Shown piece by piece: positions 21,985-32,093 of a DNA stretch of 41,111 nt. Source of the stretch: a virus; IMG/VR virus record IMGVR_UViG_3300045120_000635, positions 1-41,111 of that record; one strand, written 5' to 3'. Below the pieces are notes generated by a model. The model saw only the letters and a program-made list of their open reading frames with translations, was not told the DNA's origin and searched no databases. Within the stretch, counting starts at the first letter, position 1. Every line of letters starts with the position of its first letter. A program made the translations under genes and the position numbers.

Positions 21985-24417
21985 TTAGGACAACGGGGCC
22001 GTCCCCATCGCGGGAGACAGCGGGCTGTACGGCAGCAGCCCGTAGGGGCCGGTGCCCTGGGCAAGGCCGGGGAATGTCTGTTGCGCCGCGACCGGCGGCG
22101 GAGGAGGTGCCGCTGCCGGTGGCGGGGTGCCGTGGTTCACCGTGACCGTGCCGTCCGGAGCGACGGTCGTCGTCGCGCCCGGCAACTGGTAGCGATTGCG
22201 CTGCAAGGCCTGGGTGTAGTCGTAGTTGGGCGCCTGCGTCGGCAGTCCGGGCTGCGCCTGCACGCCGGCGGCCTGGCTCATGCCCGCGGCCGCCGTCGGC
22301 GACAGGTGCGCCAGCGCCTGGTTGGTGACCTGCTGCGACAACTGTGTCAGGTCGGGCATCTGGTACGTCAATGCACTCGACCAGTCGATACCCGTGGCCG
22401 GCTTGCCCGTCGTCCACGCGTCGGCCAGTTGACCGAACGCTTTCCCAAAACCCGGCCCCACCATGTTCGGCAACTGGGCCTTGTAGGCCTCGACGGCATT
22501 GCTCCCAGCCGCCTGCGCCGTGGCGTAGTTGGCGCGCTGCTGCTCGTCCTGGGCGCGCTGCTCAGCGCTGAGCTTGAGTTGGGTGTCGATCTGCTTCTGC
22601 TGCTGGGCCTGCTGGATTTCGGCCTTGGCCGGCTCCATGGTGGAGTCCCACCACTGGTCGTAGTCTCGCTGGGCCTGGTCCTGGGTGTAGCCGCCGGTGC
22701 CGATTTTGGCCTGCAGCTCGGTGATCTTGCTGCTGGCCATCTGCGCGAGCTGCGCGGACCGCTGGGCCGGATCGATCGCCGTGTAGTTCTGATTCTCGAC
22801 CCACTGCACCGAGCCGTCGGGCATACGCTGGGCGATCTTGGGCTGGTCGGTGGAGGTGGCGATCGACGTCGGCTCGCTGGCGCCGGGCATCGGCGTCGCG
22901 GGCTGGGTGGTGTCGACGTCGTACGCGTCGTCGCTGCCGCCGCGATAGGTGACGTGATAGATCTTGCCGTTGATGACCTTGGTGCCGGGTTCGCCAGCCT
23001 GGTGGATGGCGCCGACATTGGCGTGGGCCTGTTTGGCCGCGTCGGTGAACGGGATCGGGGTGAAGGTCGAGTCGGGATCGAAGGTACCGTCGCCGCGCGA
23101 GATCTGCTGATACAGGTAGCCGTCGGGAGCCAGGATGAGCTGCTTCTCACCCTTGGGCAGATTCGCGTCGGGCACGCCCGCGGCCGGGGCGTAGGTGCCG
23201 TCCGCTTTCTGGACGTAGACGGTGCCTTTCTGGGTGATCGAGCCCGGCCCTTTCGGCGCCGCGGGGATGGGCGCCATGCCAGGCATCGGCTTGAAGACGT
23301 GGTCGGTGGGATCGGTGCCGTAATAGACCGTCGAGCCGTCGGGCTGCGGGATTGGCTTCGGGTCGCCCCACCCTTTATTGGCCGCCGGGATGGTCGGCAG
23401 CCCGGGGACCGGTTTGAAGCCGCCGCCCGGATCTTTTGGGTCGATCCCGACCCAGGACGTCGACCCGTCCTTATTGTCGACCTGGCGAACTTCCGTCCAG
23501 TTCTGGGGCACCGTTGGCGCGCCGGGCACGGGCTCGAAGACGCCCGAGCCGGTATTGGTGCCCCAGATCACCCCGCCAATCGTCATCAGTCCGGTGTGAC
23601 CGAGCTGGTCTTTCGTCTGGACGTCCTTGATGCCGGTCGGGGTGTAGCTGAACTGGGCGCCCGGCCCAGGGTCGTCCTGGGTAGTACTGCCGTCCGCGCC
23701 CTGCCACGTCTTGCTGAGCGTGAACTGCTTGATCTCGTTGGTCTGCGGGTTGCGGGCGTTGACGATGTACTCGTTCTTAGGCGTGGTCAGTGTCGCCGAA
23801 ACGGTGGGGTCCGGATTGGTCGGGTCGTACAGCGGGTTGACCTTGGTGTCCTGCACCTGGATCGGCTGGACCCCGACCATCTGCCAGCCCTCGTAACCGC
23901 CGCTGCGCAGCATGTCGTTGACGACCCACTGCTCGTAGCCGGGCGTACCCGGCGCTGGCCGCGCGGGTCCAAGCACCGGCCCCCCGGTTGTCGTCCCGGT
24001 TGCCGGTCCGGTTGCCGGCGCTCCGCCGCCAGTGTTGGTGACGCCCTTCGGGTAGACCGTCCCGCCCGTCGCGGGAGCAGGCTGTCCACCTGGTGTGTAC
24101 GGGGTGGTGGGCTGATACACCCCTGGCGGACTTGGCCGCGGCGCCGGGTTGGTCACGCCTGGCGGGTATTGCGCCGGGCCATTCGCCGCCGGTGCGGGCG
24201 TGGGCGTGGGCTGGTAGATCGACGACGGGGTCGGTTGCGGGCCGGGGTTGGTGACACCGGGCGGGTACTGGGTTTTCGGCACCTCGCGCACGATGATCCC
24301 GGTGGCCGGGTCGGTCACCGCGATCATGCCCGTGTCGTTGTTGACCATCACCTGACGGCCATCGGGCAACGTCTCGACGTGGTAGCGCGCCGCGCCCTGT
24401 TGCTTGACGTCGACCAT
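21985..24417 (-). CDS. Large repeat-containing internal virion protein candidate
   Basis: An 810-aa protein with AGGAGGC before ATG 24417. It opens with a beta-rich domain and Pro/Gly-rich YPPGVTNP repeats (three or four copies). Its centre is an array of about 45-aa units with the consensus xDGSTxxxGxDPxDxxFKPxPGxxxIP (about residues 300-450), like short beta blades. The C-terminal third is helical and Gln/Ala-rich (AKAEIQQAQQQKQIDTQLKLSAEQRAQDEQQRANYATAQAAGSN). Lying between the 2010-aa polyvalent protein and the scaffold, it is probably an ejection or internal protein. No family is recognised. Confidence 0.7.
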   Translation of the reverse strand: MVDVKQQGAARYHVETLPDGRQVMVNNDTGMIAVTDPATGIIVREVPKTQYPPGVTNPGPQPTPSSIYQPTPTPAPAANGPAQYPPGVTNPAPRPSPPGVYQPTTPYTPGGQPAPATGGTVYPKGVTNTGGGAPATGPATGTTTGGPVLGPARPAPGTPGYEQWVVNDMLRSGGYEGWQMVGVQPIQVQDTKVNPLYDPTNPDPTVSATLTTPKNEYIVNARNPQTNEIKQFTLSKTWQGADGSTTQDDPGPGAQFSYTPTGIKDVQTKDQLGHTGLMTIGGVIWGTNTGSGVFEPVPGAPTVPQNWTEVRQVDNKDGSTSWVGIDPKDPGGGFKPVPGLPTIPAANKGWGDPKPIPQPDGSTVYYGTDPTDHVFKPMPGMAPIPAAPKGPGSITQKGTVYVQKADGTYAPAAGVPDANLPKGEKQLILAPDGYLYQQISRGDGTFDPDSTFTPIPFTDAAKQAHANVGAIHQAGEPGTKVINGKIYHVTYRGGSDDAYDVDTTQPATPMPGASEPTSIATSTDQPKIAQRMPDGSVQWVENQNYTAIDPAQRSAQLAQMASSKITELQAKIGTGGYTQDQAQRDYDQWWDSTMEPAKAEIQQAQQQKQIDTQLKLSAEQRAQDEQQRANYATAQAAGSNAVEAYKAQLPNMVGPGFGKAFGQLADAWTTGKPATGIDWSSALTYQMPDLTQLSQQVTNQALAHLSPTAAAGMSQAAGVQAQPGLPTQAPNYDYTQALQRNRYQLPGATTTVAPDGTVTVNHGTPPPAAAPPPPPVAAQQTFPGLAQGTGPYGLLPYSPLSPAMGTAPLS

Positions 24418-24426
24418 AACTGCCTC

Positions 24427-27400
24427 CTATGCCATCTTTGCGGCGACTTGCTGGCGCGCGGTTTGCGCTCGAGCGATACGGTCGCTGGCGGGAATCGACC
24501 GCAAGACTTCCTGCTGAGCTCGCTGCCGCGCGATGCCCGTGGTGTACGTGAGCAGCCGCTGCTTGGTTCCGGAGTTGCCGTTCTGCCACGTAGGGGTGCG
24601 CACCGACCGCTGGATAGCATCGTCGATATAGCGGTTTGTCAACTCCTGCAGGTGGGCCTGCTCGGCCTGCAACAACGGCAGTTTGCCGATCGTGCCCGAC
24701 ACCTGGGAGGGCTGCCACTCGATGCCAGCATCCCGCAGCGCACGCGCCGCGGACGAGGTGAGGATCTCGGCGCGGGCGTTCTCGAGCTCCTGGCCGCCGG
24801 TGCCGCGCACGAAGCGACTGGCCAGCGACCCCACCAGCGGTAGCTCAGACGCGGTGCCGGGGACGCGCGCCTCGCGGCGGGTAGCCGCATCCACGATGTT
24901 GAGGCCTGTCTGGCCCAGCCCGCCCAGCATGTCTTTGATCGCCCAATCGACCTGAGACGGGTGGATCCGGTCCAACTGGTGGCCAGGCAAACTGGTGATG
25001 GCGTTCTCGAGGATCGGGGCAACGGCGTGTCCCAGGTTCGACGCGTTCGTGTCGCTGTACTGGTTGGCGATCGTGCTGCCGCGGAACAGGTCCCGGTTCA
25101 TCCCCAACTGGATCGCGGTGCCAACACCCGGTTGCGCGGCCCCGCCGAGCTGGTTGATGTCGTTGATCGGACTCAATTCCGTGGCGAGGCTCTTGATCAG
25201 GTCGCCCGCGCTCTGTGGCGTTCCGTGTCCAGAGAGACGCTTGAAACTCTCGCGGCCGGCTTCGACGAAGGGCATGAACTCGTTCGGGATCGGCAGGAAA
25301 TACTTCTGCGGCACGCGGTTCCCCTGTGCATCCCGCGGGGCCTCGCGTGGATCCATGAGCACGATGCCGAGCCGTTTCAGGTAGTCGGGCACGTCCTCGT
25401 AGTCTTTCGCGCGCTGCGGGTCCGAGTAGTTGTACGCCTCGGATGCCGCGGCCGGCGCGCCGAGCAACGTCGTCCCGGCGAGGAGTGCGCTACCGGGGTG
25501 CTGCTTGATGAGACGGCCGAGTTGCGCCGGCGCCTGCGTGCCGACGTTGAAGAACGGGATGTAGCGGTTCAACTCTTTACTGAACTGGCCGCCACGGCTG
25601 AAGTCGGTCGTGACCTCGCGCGCCTGCCGCATGGCTTCCTGCGTCGTCGCCCCGCGCTTGAGGGCCATGCGGTACGTGGCCACGCGCGGCACCTGTTCCA
25701 GTCGATTGCCGATGCCTTTGACCCAGCCGAAGGCAGCGTCGCTCGCGAGCTGCCTCAAATCGCCAGCATTGCGCACCGTGAACACGTGCTGGCGCGTGAG
25801 TTTGCGCAACGCTTCCTCAGCCTGAGCGGGAGTCATGCCGCCGCCGACACCACCCCCACCGTGCATGGCGCCGCCCGCCGCCTCGAGCTCGCGCAAGCCC
25901 TCGCTGGTGTTCCGTCCGCTGAACAGGCCCCCCATGTTTTCGGCCAGAGAGCGCGCGAACTCGCTGGTAGCGGCTGGCCCTAACCCCAGGTTGTGGCCGA
26001 TAGCCACGCGGCCGCCCATGCCCAGCGCCAGTGCCGCGGCGATCTTCTGGCCACGGTTCGGGTCGTCAGGATCCGTCAGCGCGGCCGTCAATGCTGCCGG
26101 CCCGAAGTGGATCCCGGTGCTCGCCAGGCCTTGCCTGACGCCACCCTCGGACATCATGCGCATGGCGTAGCCAAGCGTGTCGCGCGCCAGGTTGACCGGG
26201 ACGAACCCGGGGTTACGCTGCACCGCAGTTTCGCGCACCACCTTCGCGGGCGCCATGGCCAGCGTCTGCAGCCAGTGGTGGTCGCCGCTGGCCGGGGTGA
26301 TCTGGTCGAGGGCCGACTTCAGCACCTTGTTGCTGGTGACCCAGTCCTGACGCTCGCCGTCGACCATGGCACTGATTTTCGACTCGTTGCCGCGCAGCGT
26401 GTAGTCGGGCTCGAGGAGTTTGCCGTCCTTGCCGCCCGCATCGACGTACTCACGGACGTTGTTGGAGATCCTGCGCATGATCGTGCTGTCGTCGCCGAGC
26501 CCCTTGATCAACGCCGAGCCAAGGTCGTTCTTCTTGATGCCCGCCTTGTGGCTGTACACCTCGCGCACCATCGCCGCGACGTGGTTCTCCTTGACGGCAC
26601 TGGTGCCCTCGGGCGTGTAGGTGTGCAGTCCGGGAGTGCCCGCGTCGAGACGGCCCCCGCGCGGCAGACCGACACCGGGACGGTCGTCGCTCTGGAACTC
26701 GCTCACGTTCGTCGGGGTCCAGTGGTCGTACCTTTTGAGCAGACCGTCCATGGCGGCCTGGTCGATCTGGCCGTGATCGACTTTCTCCTGCAGCATCTGC
26801 TTGCGCAGGTTCTGCAGGCTGTCGCTCGCGGCACTGAATTTCTGCATCACCTCGGGCGATTGCCTTGCCTCGAGGTCGGACAGTTCTTTCAGCACGTCCT
26901 CGTGGTGCTGGACTTCGCCGTTCAGTCCCGACGAAAGACGCCCGTTGAGCTGCGCAAAGTACTGGGCTCTGGCCGCCGCCGGGAGATCCTCCTGGGCTTG
27001 CGTTACGTCGGCCTGCGCCTTCTTGACGCGTTCGCCCGCGGCCGCCACCGCGTCGGCCAGCCCTTGCTGGCCGCGCGCCCGAGCATTCTGGAGTCGCTCG
27101 AGGTTCTGCTGCTCGTAGCGCAGTTTGACGCTGGCGCCGGAGTAGGCCGGGGTGGGGTTGTAACGCGGCTGTTGCGCCGCGGCTCGGTCGGCCGCGGTCT
27201 GCGCCCGCTGCTCGATGGTGGCGCCCCTGGCTCCCGACCGTTCGCCGATCGCGGCGCGCAGAGATGCCGCACGGTCCTCGGCACGCCCCACCTGACGTCC
27301 AAGCACGCCCAGGTACGGGTTGTCGGGGTTGGCGTCGTACAGCTTCGCGTACTTCTGGTTCAGCAGCCGGGCGTTGTTCTCGGCAATCGTCAGGTCGCGC

Positions 27401-30400
27401 AGTTCAGGGTGCGTCACCGTGGTTGCCGTCGGCGAGCTCACCACCCGTTCGCGGGCCGCGTCCGCGTTCGCCTGGCTGGCGGCTTCAGTGGCCGCCTCGA
27501 GTTGCGCCCGCGACTCGTCGACACGCCGTTGCGCGGCACTCAAACTGATCGAGTCACGCGTCCGTGGATTGGCCGCGGCGGCCAGCGCCTCGTCGTGGGC
27601 CTGGTTGGCCGCGTTCCAGTCGTCGAGCGCGCTGCTCAGCCGCTGCTCAGTGCTGGGGGCGATGCCCGCCTCGAGCATCTGCTGCTCGGCCTGCCTGGCC
27701 ATCCCCTCGTTGATCGACCGGGTGGTGAGCAACGCCTCCCGTCGGTGGAAGTCGGCCATGTTTTCGTTGGGGATGGCGCGCACCGGCTCGAAGGCAGGGT
27801 CGAGCATGGCATGCGCCTGTCCCGCGGGATCCACGCGAGCGAGCAGGCTGACGCGCTCGGAATCCGTCAGCGGCGAGCCCTTGCGCGCGGCCATCTCCTT
27901 TTCGATGGTGCCCATGTCGACGCCGCTATCGGTGAACTGGCGGGTCAACGAATCGAGCGCTTCCTGGCCGCGCGTACGACTCAGTCCGCTGGCGAGGCTG
28001 GTGTCGCCGTCGGCGAGGATCTGCTGCAGGATGCCGTTGTCCTCGGCCGTCGGCACGTTCGAGGGCAGGAACCCGCGCTCGCGGAACCCGTCTTCGATGG
28101 CTTGCGCCACGGGGTGAAGCGCTTCCGGAATGTCCTGGCGCGGGTCGATGCCGAAGCGGGCCAGGCCACTGGGGCTGAGATTTGAACGCAGCGTTTCGTC
28201 CGTCCTGGACAGCAGAGGATTGACATCCTCGGCGGCCTCGCCAGCACCGCCCAGTATTTTTGGCACGCTCGAGAGAATGGCTTCGAGGACGCTGCCCTCG
28301 GGACCTTTCGAGAACGGGTTCAGTTCGCGCAGGCTGCGGCCTGGCTGCAGGAACGCCAGTTGCCCGCCCAGGCCAGGCAGCGGAATGCCGCGCCGCTGGA
28401 TATCGGCGAGGGCACGGTCGGCGGCTTCCTGCGGACTCTGGGGCGGACGGTTGTACAGGCCCGTCACCTGGCCCAGCGTGTCCTGCTGCCCGGTGATCGG
28501 GTTGCTCGTCAGTTTCTGGATCATGTCCGCGGCGCGCTGCTGCACCGACGGCTGCGCGTTCTGATCCTGCTGGCCCTGGTCGCTGCCGTCACCTTTCGGC
28601 CCGCCCGGCGGCACGAGGCCGGCCGCGCCCAGAGCGCTGGAGATGGCGTTGCCGATCAGGTTGCCGAGATTCTCGAGGCCGCCCGAACGAGCAACCACGC
28701 CGGGCTGCTGCGGCTGGGCGATGCCGACAGTAGCGGACGTGGTGTCCGTCAGGTCGGACAAGGGCGGCGACTGCGTCGGCAGGTGGGCGATCTCCACCGC
28801 TCGGTCCAACTGCTGCACCTGCGGGTCGTTGCTCTGTGGACGGGACGGCGTGGTCGGCGTGCGGAACCCGCTGAAGACGCTGGTGGCGGCCTGCTTGATC
28901 GAGTCGAGCGCGTCGAGCGGGTTCTGGCTGGTGCTCGGGTTGTCGATCGTCGGATGGTTGGCGAACAGCGCCCCCTGCACCGCGCCCATCTCGTTCTGCA
29001 TCTGCGACAGCGTCATCCACTCGCTGCCGTTCTTCAGGTCGAGGCCACTCCGTCCAACGTGGAACTGCTGGGTCTGCGGGTTGTAGCCGTCGGCGTAGAA
29101 GTAATGACCCGCCGTGCTAATCGTGACCGGGTTACCCGTCTGGGCTTCGCGGGCAATCGCCGCGGGGTCGTTGCCGACGAGTTTGGTGGGAATGCCCATC
29201 TTCTCGAGGAGCTGCTGCTCGCTCGAGATACCGGCCATGCCCTGCTGCGACGTCCAGCCCACGGTTTTTGCCAGGTCGGTGGCTTCCCTGAGGGTGGGGT
29301 TGCGGCCGTAGGCCTGTGCAAAACGCACGGCTGCCGCGGGACCACAGGCTGAATACGCCTCGTCGGTGGTGAGCTGCGGGTCGTTGAACTGGCTCTGATC
29401 CATAGCGGTCTGCCGCGGCGCACCGAGTGACACCTGTTGTTGCGGAGTCGGCTGGGACCCGGTCTGATTGGGACGGCTGTTACCCAGGATCTGGCTGACG
29501 TAGGTCTGCGACTCCTGGTACGGCTTGCCGCTGTCCCAGGCCTGCACCGCGCCGCCGCCACCGTTGTAGGCGATGAGGGCTTTCGACCAGTCGCCGCCGT
29601 ACTGCTTGAGCAGGCTCGCCATCAGGTTGGCCGCGTAGTCGAGGCTGGCTTTCGGGTCCCACGTGTTCACGCCGGGGTGGTACTGCGGCACGATCTGGGC
29701 GATGCCCTGCGCCCCCGCGCTCGAGCCCGCGTTCGGGTTGTAGCCGGACTCCTGCTGGATCTGCGCGGCGAAGATGTCCGGGCTGATGCCCGCGGCGCTG
29801 GCCGCCTGTCGGGCGTAGTTCTGCAGGTCGCCGGGAGGCGCCTGGTTGACGGCTACGACGGCGGGCGCGGTCGGGTCGAACGCCACGCTGGTGGTGCTGG
29901 AGGTCGTTGTCGGCGAGGGCGTCGTCGACGGAGCCCACACCGGCGCGGGCGGGGTGATTGGCTGGATGGACGGCACGCCCATGACCCCGGGCGGCGGACC
30001 CGGTGGCCCCGACGGGCCGGGGGGTGGGCCGGAGATTGGCGGGATGGGTTGCGGCCCCGTGAGATCCGGCGGCGCGATCGGTGGCGCGGGCGTAATCGTC
30101 GGCTGCTCCGGCGCCGACGGCAAGCCGATAGGCGGCGCCATCGGTGGTGCTGGGGCCGGGGTGGGCGCCGGCACCGGAGGTGAGATCGGCGCCGGCTGCC
30201 CGAGCGGCAATTGTGGCAGAGCCGGGATCTGCGGCATCGCCGGCAATTGCGGCAGCGTCGGCGTGGGCAACTGGCCGAGGATGCTCGAGGAGGCGATTTC
30301 GGACACCTCGAAACCGGGCATTCCTAAGCCCTGGATCCGCGACATGTTGTTCTGGGCGAACGAGAACTGGTCGACGCGCGCCTGGTTCTGCTGCGCGAAC

Positions 30401-30459
30401 TGGTTCGACTGGTACTGGCGGTACTCGTCCGATGGAACGTCTGGCAGCGCGTCGGGCAT
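24427..30459 (-). CDS. 2010-aa polyvalent virion protein: transglycosylase + cysteine peptidase + LPD-like domains
   Basis: The largest protein of the phage, probably carried in the virion and ejected into the host. A Pro-rich linker (about 60-200) precedes an SLT lytic transglycosylase domain (about 212-325; AAQIQQESGYNPNA with catalytic E237, then AGAQGIAQIVP and ALIAYNGGGGAV). A C39/papain-like peptidase domain follows (about 350-500; C372 in YSACGPAAAVRF, H452 in TAGHYFYADGY). Long coiled-coil segments span about 900-1250. Near 1420, NPGFVPVNLARDTLGYAM and the following region resemble large polyvalent protein-associated (LPD38-like) domains. The gene begins directly after the previous stop. 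Similar giant proteins occur in Bcep22-like podoviruses. The LPD assignment is from memory of motifs. Confidence 0.85.
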   Translation of the reverse strand: MPDALPDVPSDEYRQYQSNQFAQQNQARVDQFSFAQNNMSRIQGLGMPGFEVSEIASSSILGQLPTPTLPQLPAMPQIPALPQLPLGQPAPISPPVPAPTPAPAPPMAPPIGLPSAPEQPTITPAPPIAPPDLTGPQPIPPISGPPPGPSGPPGPPPGVMGVPSIQPITPPAPVWAPSTTPSPTTTSSTTSVAFDPTAPAVVAVNQAPPGDLQNYARQAASAAGISPDIFAAQIQQESGYNPNAGSSAGAQGIAQIVPQYHPGVNTWDPKASLDYAANLMASLLKQYGGDWSKALIAYNGGGGAVQAWDSGKPYQESQTYVSQILGNSRPNQTGSQPTPQQQVSLGAPRQTAMDQSQFNDPQLTTDEAYSACGPAAAVRFAQAYGRNPTLREATDLAKTVGWTSQQGMAGISSEQQLLEKMGIPTKLVGNDPAAIAREAQTGNPVTISTAGHYFYADGYNPQTQQFHVGRSGLDLKNGSEWMTLSQMQNEMGAVQGALFANHPTIDNPSTSQNPLDALDSIKQAATSVFSGFRTPTTPSRPQSNDPQVQQLDRAVEIAHLPTQSPPLSDLTDTTSATVGIAQPQQPGVVARSGGLENLGNLIGNAISSALGAAGLVPPGGPKGDGSDQGQQDQNAQPSVQQRAADMIQKLTSNPITGQQDTLGQVTGLYNRPPQSPQEAADRALADIQRRGIPLPGLGGQLAFLQPGRSLRELNPFSKGPEGSVLEAILSSVPKILGGAGEAAEDVNPLLSRTDETLRSNLSPSGLARFGIDPRQDIPEALHPVAQAIEDGFRERGFLPSNVPTAEDNGILQQILADGDTSLASGLSRTRGQEALDSLTRQFTDSGVDMGTIEKEMAARKGSPLTDSERVSLLARVDPAGQAHAMLDPAFEPVRAIPNENMADFHRREALLTTRSINEGMARQAEQQMLEAGIAPSTEQRLSSALDDWNAANQAHDEALAAAANPRTRDSISLSAAQRRVDESRAQLEAATEAASQANADAARERVVSSPTATTVTHPELRDLTIAENNARLLNQKYAKLYDANPDNPYLGVLGRQVGRAEDRAASLRAAIGERSGARGATIEQRAQTAADRAAAQQPRYNPTPAYSGASVKLRYEQQNLERLQNARARGQQGLADAVAAAGERVKKAQADVTQAQEDLPAAARAQYFAQLNGRLSSGLNGEVQHHEDVLKELSDLEARQSPEVMQKFSAASDSLQNLRKQMLQEKVDHGQIDQAAMDGLLKRYDHWTPTNVSEFQSDDRPGVGLPRGGRLDAGTPGLHTYTPEGTSAVKENHVAAMVREVYSHKAGIKKNDLGSALIKGLGDDSTIMRRISNNVREYVDAGGKDGKLLEPDYTLRGNESKISAMVDGERQDWVTSNKVLKSALDQITPASGDHHWLQTLAMAPAKVVRETAVQRNPGFVPVNLARDTLGYAMRMMSEGGVRQGLASTGIHFGPAALTAALTDPDDPNRGQKIAAALALGMGGRVAIGHNLGLGPAATSEFARSLAENMGGLFSGRNTSEGLRELEAAGGAMHGGGGVGGGMTPAQAEEALRKLTRQHVFTVRNAGDLRQLASDAAFGWVKGIGNRLEQVPRVATYRMALKRGATTQEAMRQAREVTTDFSRGGQFSKELNRYIPFFNVGTQAPAQLGRLIKQHPGSALLAGTTLLGAPAAASEAYNYSDPQRAKDYEDVPDYLKRLGIVLMDPREAPRDAQGNRVPQKYFLPIPNEFMPFVEAGRESFKRLSGHGTPQSAGDLIKSLATELSPINDINQLGGAAQPGVGTAIQLGMNRDLFRGSTIANQYSDTNASNLGHAVAPILENAITSLPGHQLDRIHPSQVDWAIKDMLGGLGQTGLNIVDAATRREARVPGTASELPLVGSLASRFVRGTGGQELENARAEILTSSAARALRDAGIEWQPSQVSGTIGKLPLLQAEQAHLQELTNRYIDDAIQRSVRTPTWQNGNSGTKQRLLTYTTGIARQRAQQEVLRSIPASDRIARAQTARQQVAAKMA

Positions 30460-32091
30460 TTACTGCAACTTGAAGGAACCGCTCGACGGTGAATTGGTGG
30501 CGTACTTGGGCAGGCTCTGGTTGAAGAGCGCCTGCGCGTCGTCCTTGTTGTAACCCTGCGCTTCCCACGTGCCGAGCAGCATCTGCTGCTGACTCGGGGT
30601 GAGGGCGTTCCAGGTTTGCGGTGCCATCTGATTGGGCGCCACCAGACTGTTCATGGCTGCCTGCGAGGACGGGTCCTGGGTCCCGGTGGCCGAGCCGACG
30701 AACGAGTTCAGATCGACCGGTGTGGGTGCGACGCCCGTGGTGGCCCCGCCGCCGGGGATGTACTGGCCAGCCGCCGCGGCGACGAGGTCCTTCATCCCGC
30801 CTGGCGTGGCACCGAGGACCTGCTGGTACTTGGCGTAATCCGCCGGTCCGCGCAGGTTGGTCATCATGGACAGGTAGTTCTGGGCCGCGGTCTGCTGCGC
30901 CTGCCACTGAGCCAGCGCCTGTTTCTGGGCATCGATCTGTTGCTGGAACGCCTGCTGGTTGCCGGCCAGGGTCTGGATCGGCTGGCCGTTCTCGTAGCCG
31001 GGAGGCGCCCCCGTCGGGGTGCCGGCCACCGTGGACGGCTGGGTGCCCACGGTAGCCGGGTTCACGGGGCTGGCGGCCTGGGCGAACGCCGCGTCGGGCA
31101 CGGTCATGATGCCCTGGCCAGCCTGGATAGCCTGGTAGATCGCCGGGTTGCTGGCATCGCCCGGGGTGACGGTGCCGTTGGGTCCGACAACCCCGAACTG
31201 ATTGCCAGCGGTGCGTACCACCGTGCCGGGCGGGTACTGCTGAAGCATGGGGTTTCCGCCGGCGGCGCTCGGCGCCGGCGCGACCTGAACCTTTGAGGGG
31301 TCGAAGGTATTGTTGGCCGCGTTCCAGCCGGCGGCGGCCTGCTGAAGCGTACTGGGGCTCTCGCCGGGGGCAAACACCCAGCCGCGCGACTGCATCAGCA
31401 CCTGCTGGTAAGCCGGATTGGCCAGCGACGGGTTGCGCGCCAGCAGCGCCATCTGGTCCGCGGTCAAACCACCGGCCGAGCTCGGCGACGTGGCACCGGG
31501 CATCGAGCCGCCAGTCGGCGGGGTATAGCTGTACGGGGTGTACCAGCCCGTGAGTTGAGCTGCGGTGTTGGCCTCGTCGAAGCCCTGTTTCTGGCCGGCC
31601 AGCGTTTGCTGGCCCTGTTGCGGCGTGCCCCACACCCCGAACTGCTGCGCATAACTGACCATCGTCGACGCCTGCTGAGCGGCGATGTCGGCCAACTGCT
31701 TGATGGCTTGCTGCGTCGGCTGGCCCTGGTAGGTGCCGGTGACGCCGGCCTGGGCGAGCTCGCTGGCGATCGCCTGGGCGGCTTTCTGGTACGCCTCGGT
31801 GTCACTGTCCAGGGCGAGCTTGGCGTTGTAGTACGTCTGCAGCGCGTTCGCCTGCAGGTTGCTCAGAATCATCTGATCGACCTGCGGATTGGTGCCGACC
31901 GGGCCAGTCGGGTTCGCGGGCGTGCTCGGACTCGAGGGAGAACTGGGCGTGCTGGGACTACTACCGCCAGTGGATGGCGGCGGACCGCTGTACCCCGGCG
32001 CGGAGTAATAGCCGTACGACCCGCCAGACGGATTCGGATTCGAATCGGCCTGAATCGGGGCGCCACCATTGGGATTGGGGAAGTACGGCAT
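30460..32091 (-). CDS. Gln/Ala-rich internal virion protein candidate
   Basis: A 543-aa protein starting at ATG 32091, 2 nt after the previous stop. It has a disordered Gly/Pro/Ser N-terminus (~60 aa), helical Gln/Ala-rich segments (ANALQTYYNAKLALDSDTEAYQKAAQAIASELAQAG, FQQQIDAQKQALAQWQAQQTAAQN), a beta insert (GTVVRTAGNQFGVVGPNGTVT) and a C-terminal helical part. This is the composition of podoviral ejection proteins. It sits between the muramidase-like gene and the 2010-aa protein. No family is recognised. Confidence 0.7.
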   Translation of the reverse strand: MPYFPNPNGGAPIQADSNPNPSGGSYGYYSAPGYSGPPPSTGGSSPSTPSSPSSPSTPANPTGPVGTNPQVDQMILSNLQANALQTYYNAKLALDSDTEAYQKAAQAIASELAQAGVTGTYQGQPTQQAIKQLADIAAQQASTMVSYAQQFGVWGTPQQGQQTLAGQKQGFDEANTAAQLTGWYTPYSYTPPTGGSMPGATSPSSAGGLTADQMALLARNPSLANPAYQQVLMQSRGWVFAPGESPSTLQQAAAGWNAANNTFDPSKVQVAPAPSAAGGNPMLQQYPPGTVVRTAGNQFGVVGPNGTVTPGDASNPAIYQAIQAGQGIMTVPDAAFAQAASPVNPATVGTQPSTVAGTPTGAPPGYENGQPIQTLAGNQQAFQQQIDAQKQALAQWQAQQTAAQNYLSMMTNLRGPADYAKYQQVLGATPGGMKDLVAAAAGQYIPGGGATTGVAPTPVDLNSFVGSATGTQDPSSQAAMNSLVAPNQMAPQTWNALTPSQQQMLLGTWEAQGYNKDDAQALFNQSLPKYATNSPSSGSFKLQ

Positions 32092-32093
32092 AG

